DNA of 64,000 bases from Nocardia macrotermitis (lineage in GTDB: Bacteria; Actinomycetota; Actinomycetes; Mycobacteriales; Mycobacteriaceae), in the NCBI RefSeq assembly GCF_009604405.1, contig NZ_WEGK01000002.1, forward strand, positions 1 to 64,000, given 5' to 3'. The first letter of the stretch is position 1. Each line of letters starts with the position of its first letter. This document shows, piece by piece, positions 1-7,758 of the stretch. Under the pieces are notes generated by a model, which saw only the letters and a list, made by a program, of their open reading frames with translations, was not told where the DNA came from and did not search any database. Both the position numbers and the translations under genes were made by a program.

Positions 1-125
1 GTCTGCTTCGACGCCCCCGACCACGAATCACCCAGAGCGAAGACCTTGTCCTCGTCCCCCTTAGGCCACTCCGCACCCGCCAGATACGACACCCAATTGA
101 GCCCCTCGGGAAATTCGATACTCAC
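1..125 (-). CDS. CpnT-like / WXG100-like toxin N-terminus (partial)
   Basis: The minus strand reads into the window from a GTG at 125-123 and stays open to the left edge, giving about 41 residues that begin MSIEFPEGLNWVSYLAGAEW and continue with PKGDEDKVF. This start is typical of the N-terminal WXG100-like domain of actinobacterial CpnT-type (type VII secretion associated) polymorphic toxins, which carry a variable C-terminal toxin. Only the N-terminus is present, so the effector domain is unknown. A weak GTGAG-type ribosome binding sequence precedes the GTG. Family assignment comes from recognising the opening motif; the gene continues outside the window. Confidence 0.6.
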   Translation of the reverse strand, partial: MSIEFPEGLNWVSYLAGAEWPKGDEDKVFALGDSWSGASKQ

Positions 126-130
126 CGCAA

Positions 131-166
131 CTCACACCCGCACGGCAACTCGCACCCGCACGGCAA
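131..166. repeat. 18-bp tandem repeat, two copies
   Basis: Two adjacent copies of an 18-bp unit (ctcRcacccgcacggcaa) lie at 131-148 and 149-166, just upstream of the GTG of the CpnT-like gene, with a partial third start at 167. They sit in its likely leader or promoter region. Function is unknown. Confidence 0.7.
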
Positions 167-442
167 CTCGCGCATCCGGTCCCGCCACGACGCGGCAGCG
201 GTCACCAAAACCGTTGGGCGTCATGGTCCTCCATGGAAGATCAACACAGATGCAGGTGCTACTGATGGGGCAGGTTCATGTGATGGCCACTCGGTGGCCA
301 TCGATTATTGGGTCTGTTGGAGCAAGGTTCATACGATAGCCATTCGAAAGTCATCGATGACTGTGCATTATCACCAGGTCATCGTGTAGGGGGCCGTCTT
401 CGTTCGGCGGGCGCGCAACCCTCTTGCTATGTACCATCATTC

Positions 443-458
443 AGTGTTACATAACACT
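443..458. promoter_or_regulatory. Inverted repeat upstream of the PknG-C-like gene
   Basis: AGTGTTA, a 2-nt spacer and TAACACT form an inverted repeat. A TATGTA hexamer about 15 bp upstream (428-433) could be its -10 element. The position suggests an operator for the gene starting near 494, but no regulator is identified. Confidence 0.35.
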
Positions 459-493
459 AACTGATGGCACGGTTGCAGTGCGAGAGGACCGTC

Positions 494-1645
494 ATGGTCG
501 CCGTTCACCTCCCGGCAGAGTCCGGACCCGCTGAATTCGAATACGCCGGTCTGCGTGGAAACCCCGTTGCCCGGGAACCTCTTCCTGGTGCGCATGTCAG
601 CGAATTCACCTCTCCCCGTGGCGAATTCGGCATCGGCATGGCGGTGGCCGAACTCGACGGCATGATCGACGGCAAGCCGCACGAGCCGAGTCTGGACGTG
701 CGGCGCATCATCGCGACCCTGCCCGCCCCGCGTGTATGCGGTGAAGATCCCGGTTGCGCGTTGCTGGCGAATCTGCCGCACACCCAGCCGCGTAGCACCT
801 TGGAGCTGTTGCGGCGCATCGGTATTCGCTCTCGAGCGGGTACCAGTCGCTTCGAGGTCGAGGCGTCGCTCCAGGCGATTCGCGCGCTGCTCGAACTTGG
901 CCACGAGGAAATGGCCGAAGGTATGCTCGACGCCCTGCGGAGCAGCTGTGTCGGTGATTGGCGCATTGCCTGGTTCACCGGCGTCGCGGCGTTGGTGCGG
1001 GGCGACCATCGGCGCGCGTACCGGCAGTTCGACATCGTCCGGGTGATGCTGCCGGACGAGCCGACGCCGAATCTGGCCATGGCGGTCACCGCCGAACTGC
1101 TGCTGCTCGCGGCCGCAACGCGCGCCGAAGCCGCGGACTGGCGACACGCGGCGATCGGCCACTACCGGGTGACATGGCGTTCGAATCACGAAATGATAAG
1201 CGCTGCTTTCGGACTCGCGCGGATACTGACCGCCGACGGGGATGTCCGCGCGGCGGTCGCGGTGCTGGACGAACTCCCCGCTGGATCCCCGCACCGGGAC
1301 ACTGCCGGACTGACCGGATGCCTGCTGCACATCGGTGGCCCTGTCACCGAACTCACCGAGACCGATCTGCGGATCGCCGCGGGCAGGCTGGCGAATCTGT
1401 CCGGCGCCCGACGCTATCTGCCGACCCGGCTGATCCTGCTGTGGACCACGCTGGTGTGGCTCGAATCCGGTGGCCGCCTGCGTAATCCGGAGTCGTCGAT
1501 CTTCGGTACCCCCAACACCGAGACCGGACTGCGTCGCGGTATCGAGTCCGGCCTGCGCGAGTTGGCCCGCACGACCCCCGACCCCGACCACCGCATCCGA
1601 CTCGTAGACCTGGCCAACCAAGTACGGCCGCGAACCTGGTTCTGA
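494..1645 (+). CDS. PknG C-terminal (TPR) domain protein without a kinase domain
   Basis: This 383-residue protein matches the C-terminal half of mycobacterial PknG and nothing more. The match runs from the region just after the kinase fold (ending in L..LPHTQPRSTLELLR), through the TPR helices (GDWRIAWFTGVAALVRGDHR; WRSNHEMISAAFGLAR; VLDELPAGSPH), to the diagnostic end DPDHRIRLVDLANQVRPRTWF minus its first residue. PknG is normally about 750 residues with rubredoxin-like, kinase and TPR parts; no kinase motifs or CxxC pairs are present here. The ATG at 494 follows GAGAGGA at a good distance; an ATG at 464 is also open but lacks one. It could be a scaffold or decoy paralogue, or a degraded pknG copy, though the reading frame is intact. 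Confidence 0.75.
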   Translation: MVAVHLPAESGPAEFEYAGLRGNPVAREPLPGAHVSEFTSPRGEFGIGMAVAELDGMIDGKPHEPSLDVRRIIATLPAPRVCGEDPGCALLANLPHTQPRSTLELLRRIGIRSRAGTSRFEVEASLQAIRALLELGHEEMAEGMLDALRSSCVGDWRIAWFTGVAALVRGDHRRAYRQFDIVRVMLPDEPTPNLAMAVTAELLLLAAATRAEAADWRHAAIGHYRVTWRSNHEMISAAFGLARILTADGDVRAAVAVLDELPAGSPHRDTAGLTGCLLHIGGPVTELTETDLRIAAGRLANLSGARRYLPTRLILLWTTLVWLESGGRLRNPESSIFGTPNTETGLRRGIESGLRELARTTPDPDHRIRLVDLANQVRPRTWF

Positions 1646-1672
1646 TCCCCAGCGCCCGAGAGGAATTCGATC

Positions 1673-1993
1673 ATGGACACCTGGACCCCCTTATCGGTGA
1701 CGCTGATCGCCTGCGCCACAGCGGGTTTCGTAATAGCCGCCCTACTGCCCCTGCTACCGGTATGGCGCCTGGCGAACCCCGCCCACCGAACCCCCTGCCT
1801 CCGAGGCGCGGAAATCCGCCGCCCGAACCGCTCCTGCTCCACCCCCGAACACCCCCTGACGATCCCCGAGGCCCACCTCGCCATGCAACTGCACCGCGAA
1901 CACTCCTGCGCCCGCAAGCGATCCGCCTTCGAAACCCTCATCGCCGCAGGACATATCCGACCGGACTCGTCACGTCACATCGACCGTTCGTGA
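1673..1993 (+). CDS. Small hypothetical protein with one N-terminal membrane segment
   Basis: A 106-residue ORF begins 27 bp after the PknG-C-like gene with a clear AGAGGA sequence 8 bp before the ATG. Residues about 7-30 form one hydrophobic segment (TLIACATAGFVIAALLPLLP). The rest is basic and proline-rich with three cysteines (CLRG, SCST, SCAR). No family is recognised. Spacing and strand suggest an operon with the upstream gene. The ribosome binding site and membrane segment support a real gene; sequence composition alone does not exclude a spurious ORF. Confidence 0.5.
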   Translation: MDTWTPLSVTLIACATAGFVIAALLPLLPVWRLANPAHRTPCLRGAEIRRPNRSCSTPEHPLTIPEAHLAMQLHREHSCARKRSAFETLIAAGHIRPDSSRHIDRS

Positions 1994-2102
1994 GTGGTCC
2001 GGTCCCGTCAGGACGAGCCGGATCCACTGTGGCGGGCCATGATTATGTGGCGAACCGAATTTCTGCACTATACTGATGTGGTCACGTGAGTGATTGCTGG
2101 GT

Positions 2103-2132
2103 GGAGGGATGCCGTTGCTGCGGCACCCCTCC
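2103..2132 (-). terminator. Hairpin after microprotein copy A
   Basis: GGAGGGaTGCC and GGCAcCCCTCC-type arms around an 8-nt loop form a stem 8 bp past the stop codon. There is no U tract. Equivalent hairpins follow the other two copies. Confidence 0.5.
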
Positions 2133-2140
2133 GGGTGGGG

Positions 2141-2263
2141 CTAGCTAGCCCGCCGGATTATCCAGCGGACCAGAACGAGTGCCCCGGCGATTACGGTGCC
2201 CCCTGCGAACAGGATGCCGTAATCGACCGGGGCGCTGCTCTTCGCCCGGCGATGTTTCGCCAT
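2141..2263 (-). CDS. 40-residue single-pass membrane microprotein, copy A
   Basis: Minus-strand ORF of 40 codons. It starts MAKHRRAKSSAPVDYG, continues with the hydrophobic stretch ILFAGGTVIAGALVLV and ends RWIIRRAS. A basic N-terminus, one membrane helix of about 17-20 residues and a basic tail are seen. The ATG is preceded by AAGGAGG, nine bases away, a near-perfect ribosome binding site. Two paralogues in the window share almost the whole sequence, especially the first 16 residues, which is good evidence for a translated gene. Function is unknown; small hydrophobic proteins with charged ends include type I toxins and membrane-complex subunits. Confidence 0.75.
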   Translation of the reverse strand: MAKHRRAKSSAPVDYGILFAGGTVIAGALVLVRWIIRRAS

Positions 2264-2293
2264 TCCCCACCACCTCCTTCCTGGGCGCGGTGT

Positions 2294-2308
2294 GTGGACC
2301 AAGTCCAC
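2294..2308 (-). promoter_or_regulatory. GTGGAC/GTCCAC hairpin in the leader of microprotein A
   Basis: GTGGAC, a 3-nt loop (caa here) and GTCCAC lie about 30 bp upstream of the ATG. Both arms are identical in all three cassettes while the loop differs in this copy, which fits a selected RNA stem or a protein operator. Confidence 0.55.
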
Positions 2309-2476
2309 CGCCCCTCGGCTGGAGGTATCACCACCTTACGTCATTGTTTGATCGGGATATGTTGGGGAACAAGGCAATTCGGTTCAATGTGTACGTCTGC
2401 AAAGTGGAACTGTTCCACAGTCACTGGCGTCCACTCGGGGAGTGGATGAATACAGCCGGGACGCCGGGGATTCGGG

Positions 2477-3148
2477 TCAGCCGGTGAGGGCGGCGATGGC
2501 GTCGCCGATGGATTTGGTGCCCAGGATGGTGAGCAATACGGCCATGATGGTGGCATTGTGCCGGGTTGCCCAGTCTTTCCAGCTGGTCAGGGCGGCGGTG
2601 GCGCGTTGTCCGGCGAGCAGGCGGACGGCCAGGGGGACGGTGACGCACAGGGACGCGACGAGCAGGAAGACGACGCTCGCGATGACGCGGGCGCCGTGGC
2701 CGGGGGTCACCGAGCTGATGGTGACGGCCGCGGCGGCCAGCTGCGTCAGATTCTTGGGGTTGACCATTGCCAAAGTTGTTGCGAGGGCGATGATTCCGAG
2801 AGTCGCATGATCACGTTCCGATGATCTTTCGGGTGGGGCGGGTTCGGGGTGCAGGGCGCGGCGGGCCTGCTGCGCGGCGATCGCCAGGGCGGCCAGGCCG
2901 ATGACCAGCTTGGCCCACCCCACCCAGGTCGCGGGCCGATCGTGATGGTTGGCTCCCACCAGTCCGCCGACGACGACCAGGACCGCGACCACCGCGGCGA
3001 GCGCGACGATCCAGGTGATCGCGAAGGTGACGGCGTTGGCGACGGCCCGGGGCGTGGTGAGCAGCGCGATGATCGCGACGAGTGCGAGCGGACTGATCGC
3101 GACGCCGACGCCGTGGCTGAGCACCTGTCCGATCGAGGATCCGAGCAT
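2477..3148 (-). CDS. GAP family (Sap/LysE-like) membrane protein
   Basis: A 223-residue polytopic membrane protein of the GAP family, related to the mycobacterial Sap protein linked to sulfolipid export and to LysE-type transporters. Visible features are an N-terminal membrane segment (residues about 12-30, GVGVAISPLALVAIIALLTT), further hydrophobic segments near 40-65, 75-95, 115-140, 150-175 and 195-215, and the family-like motif MVNPKNLTQLAAA around 130. The start is 11 bp past the SulP gene, so it is the last gene of the alkyl sulfatase-SulP operon. Substrate is unknown; the neighbours suggest a sulfur-related role. Confidence 0.75.
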   Translation of the reverse strand: MLGSSIGQVLSHGVGVAISPLALVAIIALLTTPRAVANAVTFAITWIVALAAVVAVLVVVGGLVGANHHDRPATWVGWAKLVIGLAALAIAAQQARRALHPEPAPPERSSERDHATLGIIALATTLAMVNPKNLTQLAAAAVTISSVTPGHGARVIASVVFLLVASLCVTVPLAVRLLAGQRATAALTSWKDWATRHNATIMAVLLTILGTKSIGDAIAALTG

Positions 3149-3159
3149 CGTTGTGCCCC

Positions 3160-4914
3160 TTACTGTTCGGTGTCACCACGGGTGCGAATCCACTCCTGGG
3201 CATCGGCGACCGCCCGCTCCACGGCCCCGAAGACGTGATCGTCGGCCGGAACGACGCCACCCGCACCGAGCTGATCGCTTACACCGGTCCGGTCGAGCAC
3301 ATGTGCCATCCCGGGCCGCACCCCCGCGAGGATCAACCGCCCACCGGCGTTCTCCAATCGCGTTGCGTACCTCCGGAATTGCTTGATCAGCGCCGAGGAC
3401 GGCACCTCCGGCACCGCGCGCATCACCAGTACGAGCACCGCATCGCGCGCCTGCGAAACGTCCGGCAGTTTGCTTTCCAATCGTGATAATTCCGCGAAAA
3501 AGCTTGCGCCACCGTACTGTACGACGGTCACCCGTCCCGGCGGCAGCGCGGCGGGCACCTCCTCGGTACGCCAGCGGCCATCGGAATCCATTACGAGAGT
3601 GAGCAATTCGCTCTGCCGGGAGATCTGCACGCAGTACAGCAGCAGCGACAGCATCGCACCCAGCACGATCGCCTGCTGCAACGGCAGCTGGGTGGTTGCC
3701 GCGAACGTCACCACCATCGCCAGCGCCGAGAGCCGAGATGTGCGCAGTACCAACATGATATCGCCGACCTTGCCCACGATCAGCTCCGCGCCGACCACCA
3801 TGATCAGCCCGCCGATCACCGGCATCGGAATGTGCTCAGCCAGCGATCCGCACACCAGCACCACGATTGCGAGGAACATCCCGGAGATCACCCCGGCCCA
3901 GCGCGTGCGCGCGCCGACCCCGGCCGCGACCCCGGTCCGGGACAGCGATCCGCCCGAGGGCAGCGCGGCGAAGAATCCGCCACCGAGATTGGCCAGACCC
4001 TGAGCGGCGAAGTCGCCGTTGACATTCGAGCGACTTCCGTCCGGATTCGGCATGGACGGCGACACCCCCGCCGCCTGCGCCAGCGCCACCAGCGCGACGG
4101 CGAGCGCACCGCCGAACAGATGCGGCATCGCACTCCACGCCGGTGCCGAAAACGGCGGCAGCCCAGCGGGAATGCGCGCGATATCGCCGACGGTCTCCAC
4201 ATCCACCCCGAAGATCGCGACGCCGACACTCACCACGATCATCGACACCAGCAACGCCAACTCCGCCAGCGGCCGCACCAGCCGGGCCGCGGCCCACACC
4301 GCGATCGTCGCCAGCGCCACCAGCGTCGCGGCGCTCTGCCAGTGCCCGATGCCCACGATCCAGTTCCACACCTGCAACAACTTGTTGTGACCGGGTGGTT
4401 TGTAGGCGGTGGCATCCTCGAGCACCCCGGTGATGATGGACAGCGCGATCCCCGTGGAGAACCCGGTCATCACCGCGTTGGACACGAAACTCATCACCAC
4501 GCCCAGCCGCAGCCCGGCCATCAACGCCATGATCACGCCGACCAGCAGAGTCAGCGCGGCGACATTGCCCGCGGCGTGCGGATCCAGGCCCGCATCGCTC
4601 AGCACGGCCTGACTGGTCAACGCGATCGCGCTGGTCAGAGTGGTGACCATCAGAACGGTCGGCGCGGCGAGCGACCCCAGGATCGGCGGCACGATCCCTG
4701 CATACAGGCCCGCGACGGGGTTGAAGCCGCCGATCGACGCGTACGCCATTCCCTCGGGAATGCTGAACAATCCCGTCGCCATCCCCGCGCTCACATCGCG
4801 TGGCGAGGGCCTGCCCAGTTTCGCCGTCAGCCGCCGCACCGCCCCCACCCGCGAGGAGCCGGGTGAGGGCGAATCAGGTTGTGCGGCAGGTGATGTCGCG
4901 TTCTCGTCGGACAC
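3160..4914 (-). CDS. SulP family inorganic anion (sulfate) transporter
   Basis: 584 residues. SulP proteins carry sulfate, bicarbonate or related anions through a membrane domain followed by a cytoplasmic STAS domain. The N-terminal part shows the SulP signature region (DVSAGMATGLFSIPEGMAYA, then GGFNPVAGLYAGIVPPI) and about a dozen hydrophobic segments to residue 430; a STAS-like C-terminus follows (VVQYGGASFFAELSRLESKL, RLENAGGRLILAGV). It starts with GTG nine bases past the alkyl sulfatase stop and ends 11 bp before the GAP gene, so the three are probably co-transcribed. The context favours sulfate, the product of the upstream enzyme. Confidence 0.85.
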   Translation of the reverse strand: MSDENATSPAAQPDSPSPGSSRVGAVRRLTAKLGRPSPRDVSAGMATGLFSIPEGMAYASIGGFNPVAGLYAGIVPPILGSLAAPTVLMVTTLTSAIALTSQAVLSDAGLDPHAAGNVAALTLLVGVIMALMAGLRLGVVMSFVSNAVMTGFSTGIALSIITGVLEDATAYKPPGHNKLLQVWNWIVGIGHWQSAATLVALATIAVWAAARLVRPLAELALLVSMIVVSVGVAIFGVDVETVGDIARIPAGLPPFSAPAWSAMPHLFGGALAVALVALAQAAGVSPSMPNPDGSRSNVNGDFAAQGLANLGGGFFAALPSGGSLSRTGVAAGVGARTRWAGVISGMFLAIVVLVCGSLAEHIPMPVIGGLIMVVGAELIVGKVGDIMLVLRTSRLSALAMVVTFAATTQLPLQQAIVLGAMLSLLLYCVQISRQSELLTLVMDSDGRWRTEEVPAALPPGRVTVVQYGGASFFAELSRLESKLPDVSQARDAVLVLVMRAVPEVPSSALIKQFRRYATRLENAGGRLILAGVRPGMAHVLDRTGVSDQLGAGGVVPADDHVFGAVERAVADAQEWIRTRGDTEQ

Positions 4915-4923
4915 GGAGTCCGC

Positions 4924-6839
4924 CTACGGAGTGACGATCGCGAAGTCCGGATTCGGCTTGTCCAGTACGGCCGTCAGCTGTGCCAGCCGGCCCGGATCAC
5001 CGGACACCTCGATCTCACCCGACGCGATGGCCGCACCCAGATCCTGCCCACCGGCGAGGACGGCGATGAGCGTCGGCCGGGTCAGGGTGAACGTCGCGTC
5101 CGGCGCGGGCCCGGTGAAGTTCGGCGGGATCGGGTAGTGCACGAGCACGCCGTTGTTCAATTCCATTCGGTAGGTGGTGTTTTCGTCGGTGATGACCCAG
5201 TCGTCCACCAGGTGTAAATCCCAGGCCGCGGGACCGTTCACGAGAAACGCTGCGGCATCGAAGATTTGATCCACCGACAGCGCGGCCAGCAGCGTCGGCG
5301 AGGAGGCCACGGTCGGGGTGCCGACATTGCCGTTGCGTAGTTCGTAGGCCGCCATCAGATAGAAGTTGCGCCACGTGCCGTTCTCGCAGCCGTAGCCGAT
5401 CTGCTCGAATGCGTTGGCCTGCAAGGCTTTCGCCTCTTCGTTGTGCGGTTCGGCGAAGATCACGTAGTTGACCAGCTGCACCACCCAGCGGTAATCGCCC
5501 GCCTCGTACGCCCGGCGCGCGGTGTCCAGCGCCGCCTGCGCACCGCCCATCGCGGCGACGTGCCGCAGGGCCGACTCGACCGGCGGATGCTCCCACAGAT
5601 GTGCCGGGTTGCCGTCGAACCAGCCCATGTATCGCTGGTAGATCGCCTTGACGTCATGGCTCACCGAACCGTAGTAGCCATGTGTATGCCAGGTCCGCTC
5701 GAGCGCGGGCGGCATCTGGATCATCTCGGCGATCTCGATGCCGGTGTAGCCCTGGTTGAGCAGCCGCAGCGTCTGGTCGTGCAGGTAGCCGTAGGTGTCG
5801 CGTTGCAGCGACAGCCAGGCGGTGACCTCCTCGGTGCCCCAGGTCGGCCAGTGGTGCGAGGCGAACGCGACATCGGTCCGGTCGGCGAACAGGGTGATGG
5901 TCTCGGTCAGATACTGCGACCAGACGTGTGCGTCGCGCACCACCGCGCCGCGCAAGGTCAGGATGTTGTGCAGGGTGTGCGTCGCGTTCTCGGCCATGCA
6001 CAGCGCGCGGTGGGCGGGGAAGTAGAAGTTCATCTCCGAGGGGGCCTCGGTGCCCGGCGTCAGCTGGAAGATGATCCGCACCCCGTCGATCACCTCCTCC
6101 TGGCCGGTTTCGGTGATGTCCTTCGTCGGCGGGATGAGGGTGACGGTGCCGGTCGAGGTCGTCATGCCCAGACCCGCGCTGACCTGCCCGTGTGGGCTGC
6201 GGGGCAGCGCCGCGCCGTACATGTAGGCCGCGCGGCGGCCCATCGCGGTGCCCGCGTACACGTTCTCCGCGACGGCGTGCTCGACGAATCCGGCGGGCGC
6301 GAGCACCGGGACCCGGCCCGCGTCGACGTCCGCGGTGGTCGTCACGCCCATGACGCCGCCGAAGTGGTCGACGTGCGAATGGGTGTAGATCACGCCGGTG
6401 ACCGGCCGTTCGCCACGATGTTGCCGATACAGTGCCAGCCCGGCCGCGGCGGTCTCGGTGGAGATCAGCGGATCGATCACGATCACGCCGGTATCGCCCT
6501 CGACCAGGGTCATGTTCGACAGATCCAGCCCCGGATCTGATAGATGCCCGGGGTCACCTCGTACAGCCCCTGCTTGATCATCAGCTGCGCCTGCCGCCAC
6601 AGCCCCGGATGCACCGAGTTGGGGCACGTGCCCTGGATATAAGAGTAGGAATCGTTGTCCCACACCACTTTTCCGTCGGCGCCGGTGACCACGCCCGGTT
6701 TCAGCTCGATGAGGAAACCGCGATCGGCGTCGGCGAAATCGGTGGTGTCGGACAGCGGCAGCGACTCCGCCGCCCGCCGCATACTCTCGGCGGTGTGACC
6801 GCTGGGATCGGCCGACATCGATGTGTCTTCGTTACCCAT
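4924..6839 (-). pseudogene. Alkyl sulfatase (MBL fold) interrupted by a frameshift
   Basis: Linear primary alkyl sulfatases (SdsA1/YjcS type) hydrolyse alkyl sulfates to alcohol and sulfate. The N-terminal part starts at 6839 (ATG six bases after AGGAG) and reads DFADADRGFLIELKPGVV through GLYEVTPGIYQIRG, then runs out of frame to a stop near 6510. The rest continues one frame over from LDLSNMTLVEGDTGVIVIDP, with the zinc motif THSHVDHFGG, the dimerisation region and a C-terminal SCP2-like domain (SVDQIFDAAAFLV). The junction near 6525-6535 reads as one missing C before the CTG of LDLS. The protein is otherwise full length. A recent inactivating deletion and a sequencing error are both possible. 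Confidence 0.85.
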
Positions 6840-7100
6840 ATCGCTCCTGTCGTTCCGAGAGAGTACCGGCCGCGCCGGATACGGATCGACGGCCGGAAAT
6901 GCGCAATCGCGATGTGAATACGACTGTCCTGCACGATATTTGACCGAAGCTATACCAAATGATACCAATCGGTACCAGCACGGTAAATGCTGCCATCATT
7001 CCCCGATCACACCGATAACAATCGCGCGACTATCTCGCGCCCCGAATCCCACCCCGCAGCCGCCGAGACCGCCCGGCCCCCGACCCGAAATGCGGTCGCA
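6840..7100. other. Upstream region of the sulfatase operon
   Basis: No gene is seen between the sulfatase start and microprotein cassette B. At 6950-6980 three similar blocks (ctataccaa, gataccaat, ggtaccagc) repeat at about 10-bp spacing, as expected for an operator or activator site on one face of the helix. This would suit control of the divergent sulfur operon, but the regulator is unknown. Confidence 0.35.
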
Positions 7101-7163
7101 CGGTTCACTGTCCGTCCGCGAGCGGTTGCAGTACACTGACCCGGTCACGTGAGTGATGCTGGC

Positions 7164-7193
7164 GGAGGGATGCCGCTGCTACGACACCCCTCC
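7164..7193 (-). terminator. Hairpin after microprotein copy B
   Basis: Arms equivalent to those after copy A (GGAGGG..../....CCCTCC), with a few unpaired bases in the middle, 8 bp past the stop codon. No U tract. Confidence 0.45.
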
Positions 7194-7201
7194 AGGTGAG
7201 G

Positions 7202-7324
7202 CTAGCTAGCCCGCCGGATTATCCAGCGGACCAGAACGAGTGCCCCGGCGATCACGGTGCTGCCTGCAAGCAACATGCCGTAATCGACCGGGGCGCTGCT
7301 CTTCGCCCGGCGATGTTTCGCCAT
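7202..7324 (-). CDS. 40-residue single-pass membrane microprotein, copy B
   Basis: The ORF starts MAKHRRAKSSAPVDYG, continues MLLAGSTVIAGALVLV and ends RWIIRRAS, differing from copy A at only three positions in the membrane helix (ILFAGG versus MLLAGS). The ribosome binding site (AAGGAGG, nine bases before ATG) and leader hairpin are conserved. Most differences from copy A inside the ORF leave the protein little changed, while the far upstream flank has diverged, which argues for selection on the peptide. Function is unknown. Confidence 0.75.
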   Translation of the reverse strand: MAKHRRAKSSAPVDYGMLLAGSTVIAGALVLVRWIIRRAS

Positions 7325-7354
7325 TCCCCACCACCTCCTTCCTGGGCGCGGTGT

Positions 7355-7369
7355 GTGGACCGTGTCCAC
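7355..7369 (-). promoter_or_regulatory. GTGGAC/GTCCAC hairpin in the leader of microprotein B
   Basis: Six-base arms with a cgt loop, at the same distance from the ATG as in copies A and C. If transcription starts near the minus-strand TATAGT at 7394-7399, this stem lies in the 5' untranslated RNA. Confidence 0.55.
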
Positions 7370-7393
7370 CGCCCCTCGGCTGGAGGTGCCATC

Positions 7394-7399
7394 ACTATA
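7394..7399 (-). promoter_or_regulatory. Candidate -10 element for microprotein B
   Basis: The minus strand reads TATAGT inside an ATCAC/GTGAT inverted repeat, with TTTAAA 16 bp upstream. Copy C has the same TATAGT with TTTACC at identical spacing. The overlap with an inverted repeat suggests repressor control. Confidence 0.45.
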
Positions 7400-7560
7400 G
7401 GTGATCGCGATTCTGTTTAAACATGTTGGTGGACACTGGAATTCGCCAGTTTGGAATGTCGCGCGCTGGACCGGCGTCGGTCTCGGAAAGTGGACGGTTC
7501 GCTGTCCGACGGCCTGCGCTTGCAGTACACTCGGGGAGTCGCGACAGCGATGCTGGCGGT

Positions 7561-7589
7561 GGAGCGCCGTGGTTGGACGGCGCCCCTCC
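7561..7589 (-). terminator. Hairpin after microprotein copy C
   Basis: CGCCGT and ACGGCG arms around a 5-nt loop, flanked by GGAG and CCTCC. The stem sequence differs from copies A and B but pairs perfectly, so the structure is kept although the bases changed. Confidence 0.55.
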
Positions 7590-7596
7590 TGATGGG

Positions 7597-7713
7597 TTAC
7601 CTAGTCCACAACCAGCGGACCAGTGCGAGCGCCCCGGCGATCACGGCAGTTGCTACCAACACCATGCCGTAATCGACCGGGGCATTGCTCTTCGCCCGGC
7701 GATGTTTCGCCAT
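7597..7713 (-). CDS. 38-residue single-pass membrane microprotein, copy C
   Basis: The ORF starts MAKHRRAKSNAPVDYG, continues MVLVATAVIAGALALV and ends RWLWTR. The first 16 residues differ from copies A and B by one S-to-N change, the membrane segment is conservatively substituted, and the tail is shorter and ends in a different sequence. Hydrophobicity and the flanking basic residues are kept, as expected for a translated peptide. The same AAGGAGG ribosome binding site and leader hairpin precede it. Confidence 0.75.
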   Translation of the reverse strand: MAKHRRAKSNAPVDYGMVLVATAVIAGALALVRWLWTR

Positions 7714-7743
7714 TCCCCATCACCTCCTTCCTGGGCGCGGTGT

Positions 7744-7758
7744 GTGGACCGTGTCCAC
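7744..7758 (-). promoter_or_regulatory. GTGGAC/GTCCAC hairpin in the leader of microprotein C
   Basis: Identical to the copy B hairpin, including the cgt loop, and at the same distance from the start codon. Confidence 0.55.

Larger units (their letters stand above)
126..463. other. Intergenic region with imperfect direct repeats
   Basis: No gene is convincing here. Two imperfect copies of an aggttcat..gatRgcca..tcatcgat element start at about 271 and 324, with a shorter aggtcatc echo near 376. The first copy contains a perfect hairpin (ATGGCCAC, 3-nt loop, GTGGCCAT). The region separates the divergent CpnT-like and PknG-C-like genes and presumably holds both promoters. Confidence 0.4.
2060..2400. 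repeat. Microprotein cassette, copy A
   Basis: First of three related cassettes (others at 7101-7497 and 7494-7880). Reading along the plus strand the order is conserved: a promoter-like hexamer (TATACT, 2069-2074), a GC-rich hairpin, a 40-codon minus-strand ORF with a strong ribosome binding site, a GTGGAC/GTCCAC hairpin and an upstream region. Homology extends beyond the ORF on both sides, so the whole cassette was duplicated. Copy A is the most diverged in its upstream flank. Confidence 0.75.
7101..7497. repeat. Microprotein cassette, copy B
   Basis: Same order as copy A: a plus-strand hexamer TACACT (7132-7137) with a CTGTCC hexamer 18 bp upstream, a hairpin, the minus-strand microprotein ORF, the GTGGAC hairpin and a minus-strand TATAGT (7394-7399) with TTTAAA 16 bp upstream. 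It abuts copy C, so B and C are a tandem duplication of about 390 bp. Confidence 0.75.

Noticed and set aside
46..339. 97-codon plus-strand ORF at the left end
   Set aside because: It runs antisense through the CpnT-like start and consists of Thr/Arg repeats produced by the 18-bp tandem repeat.
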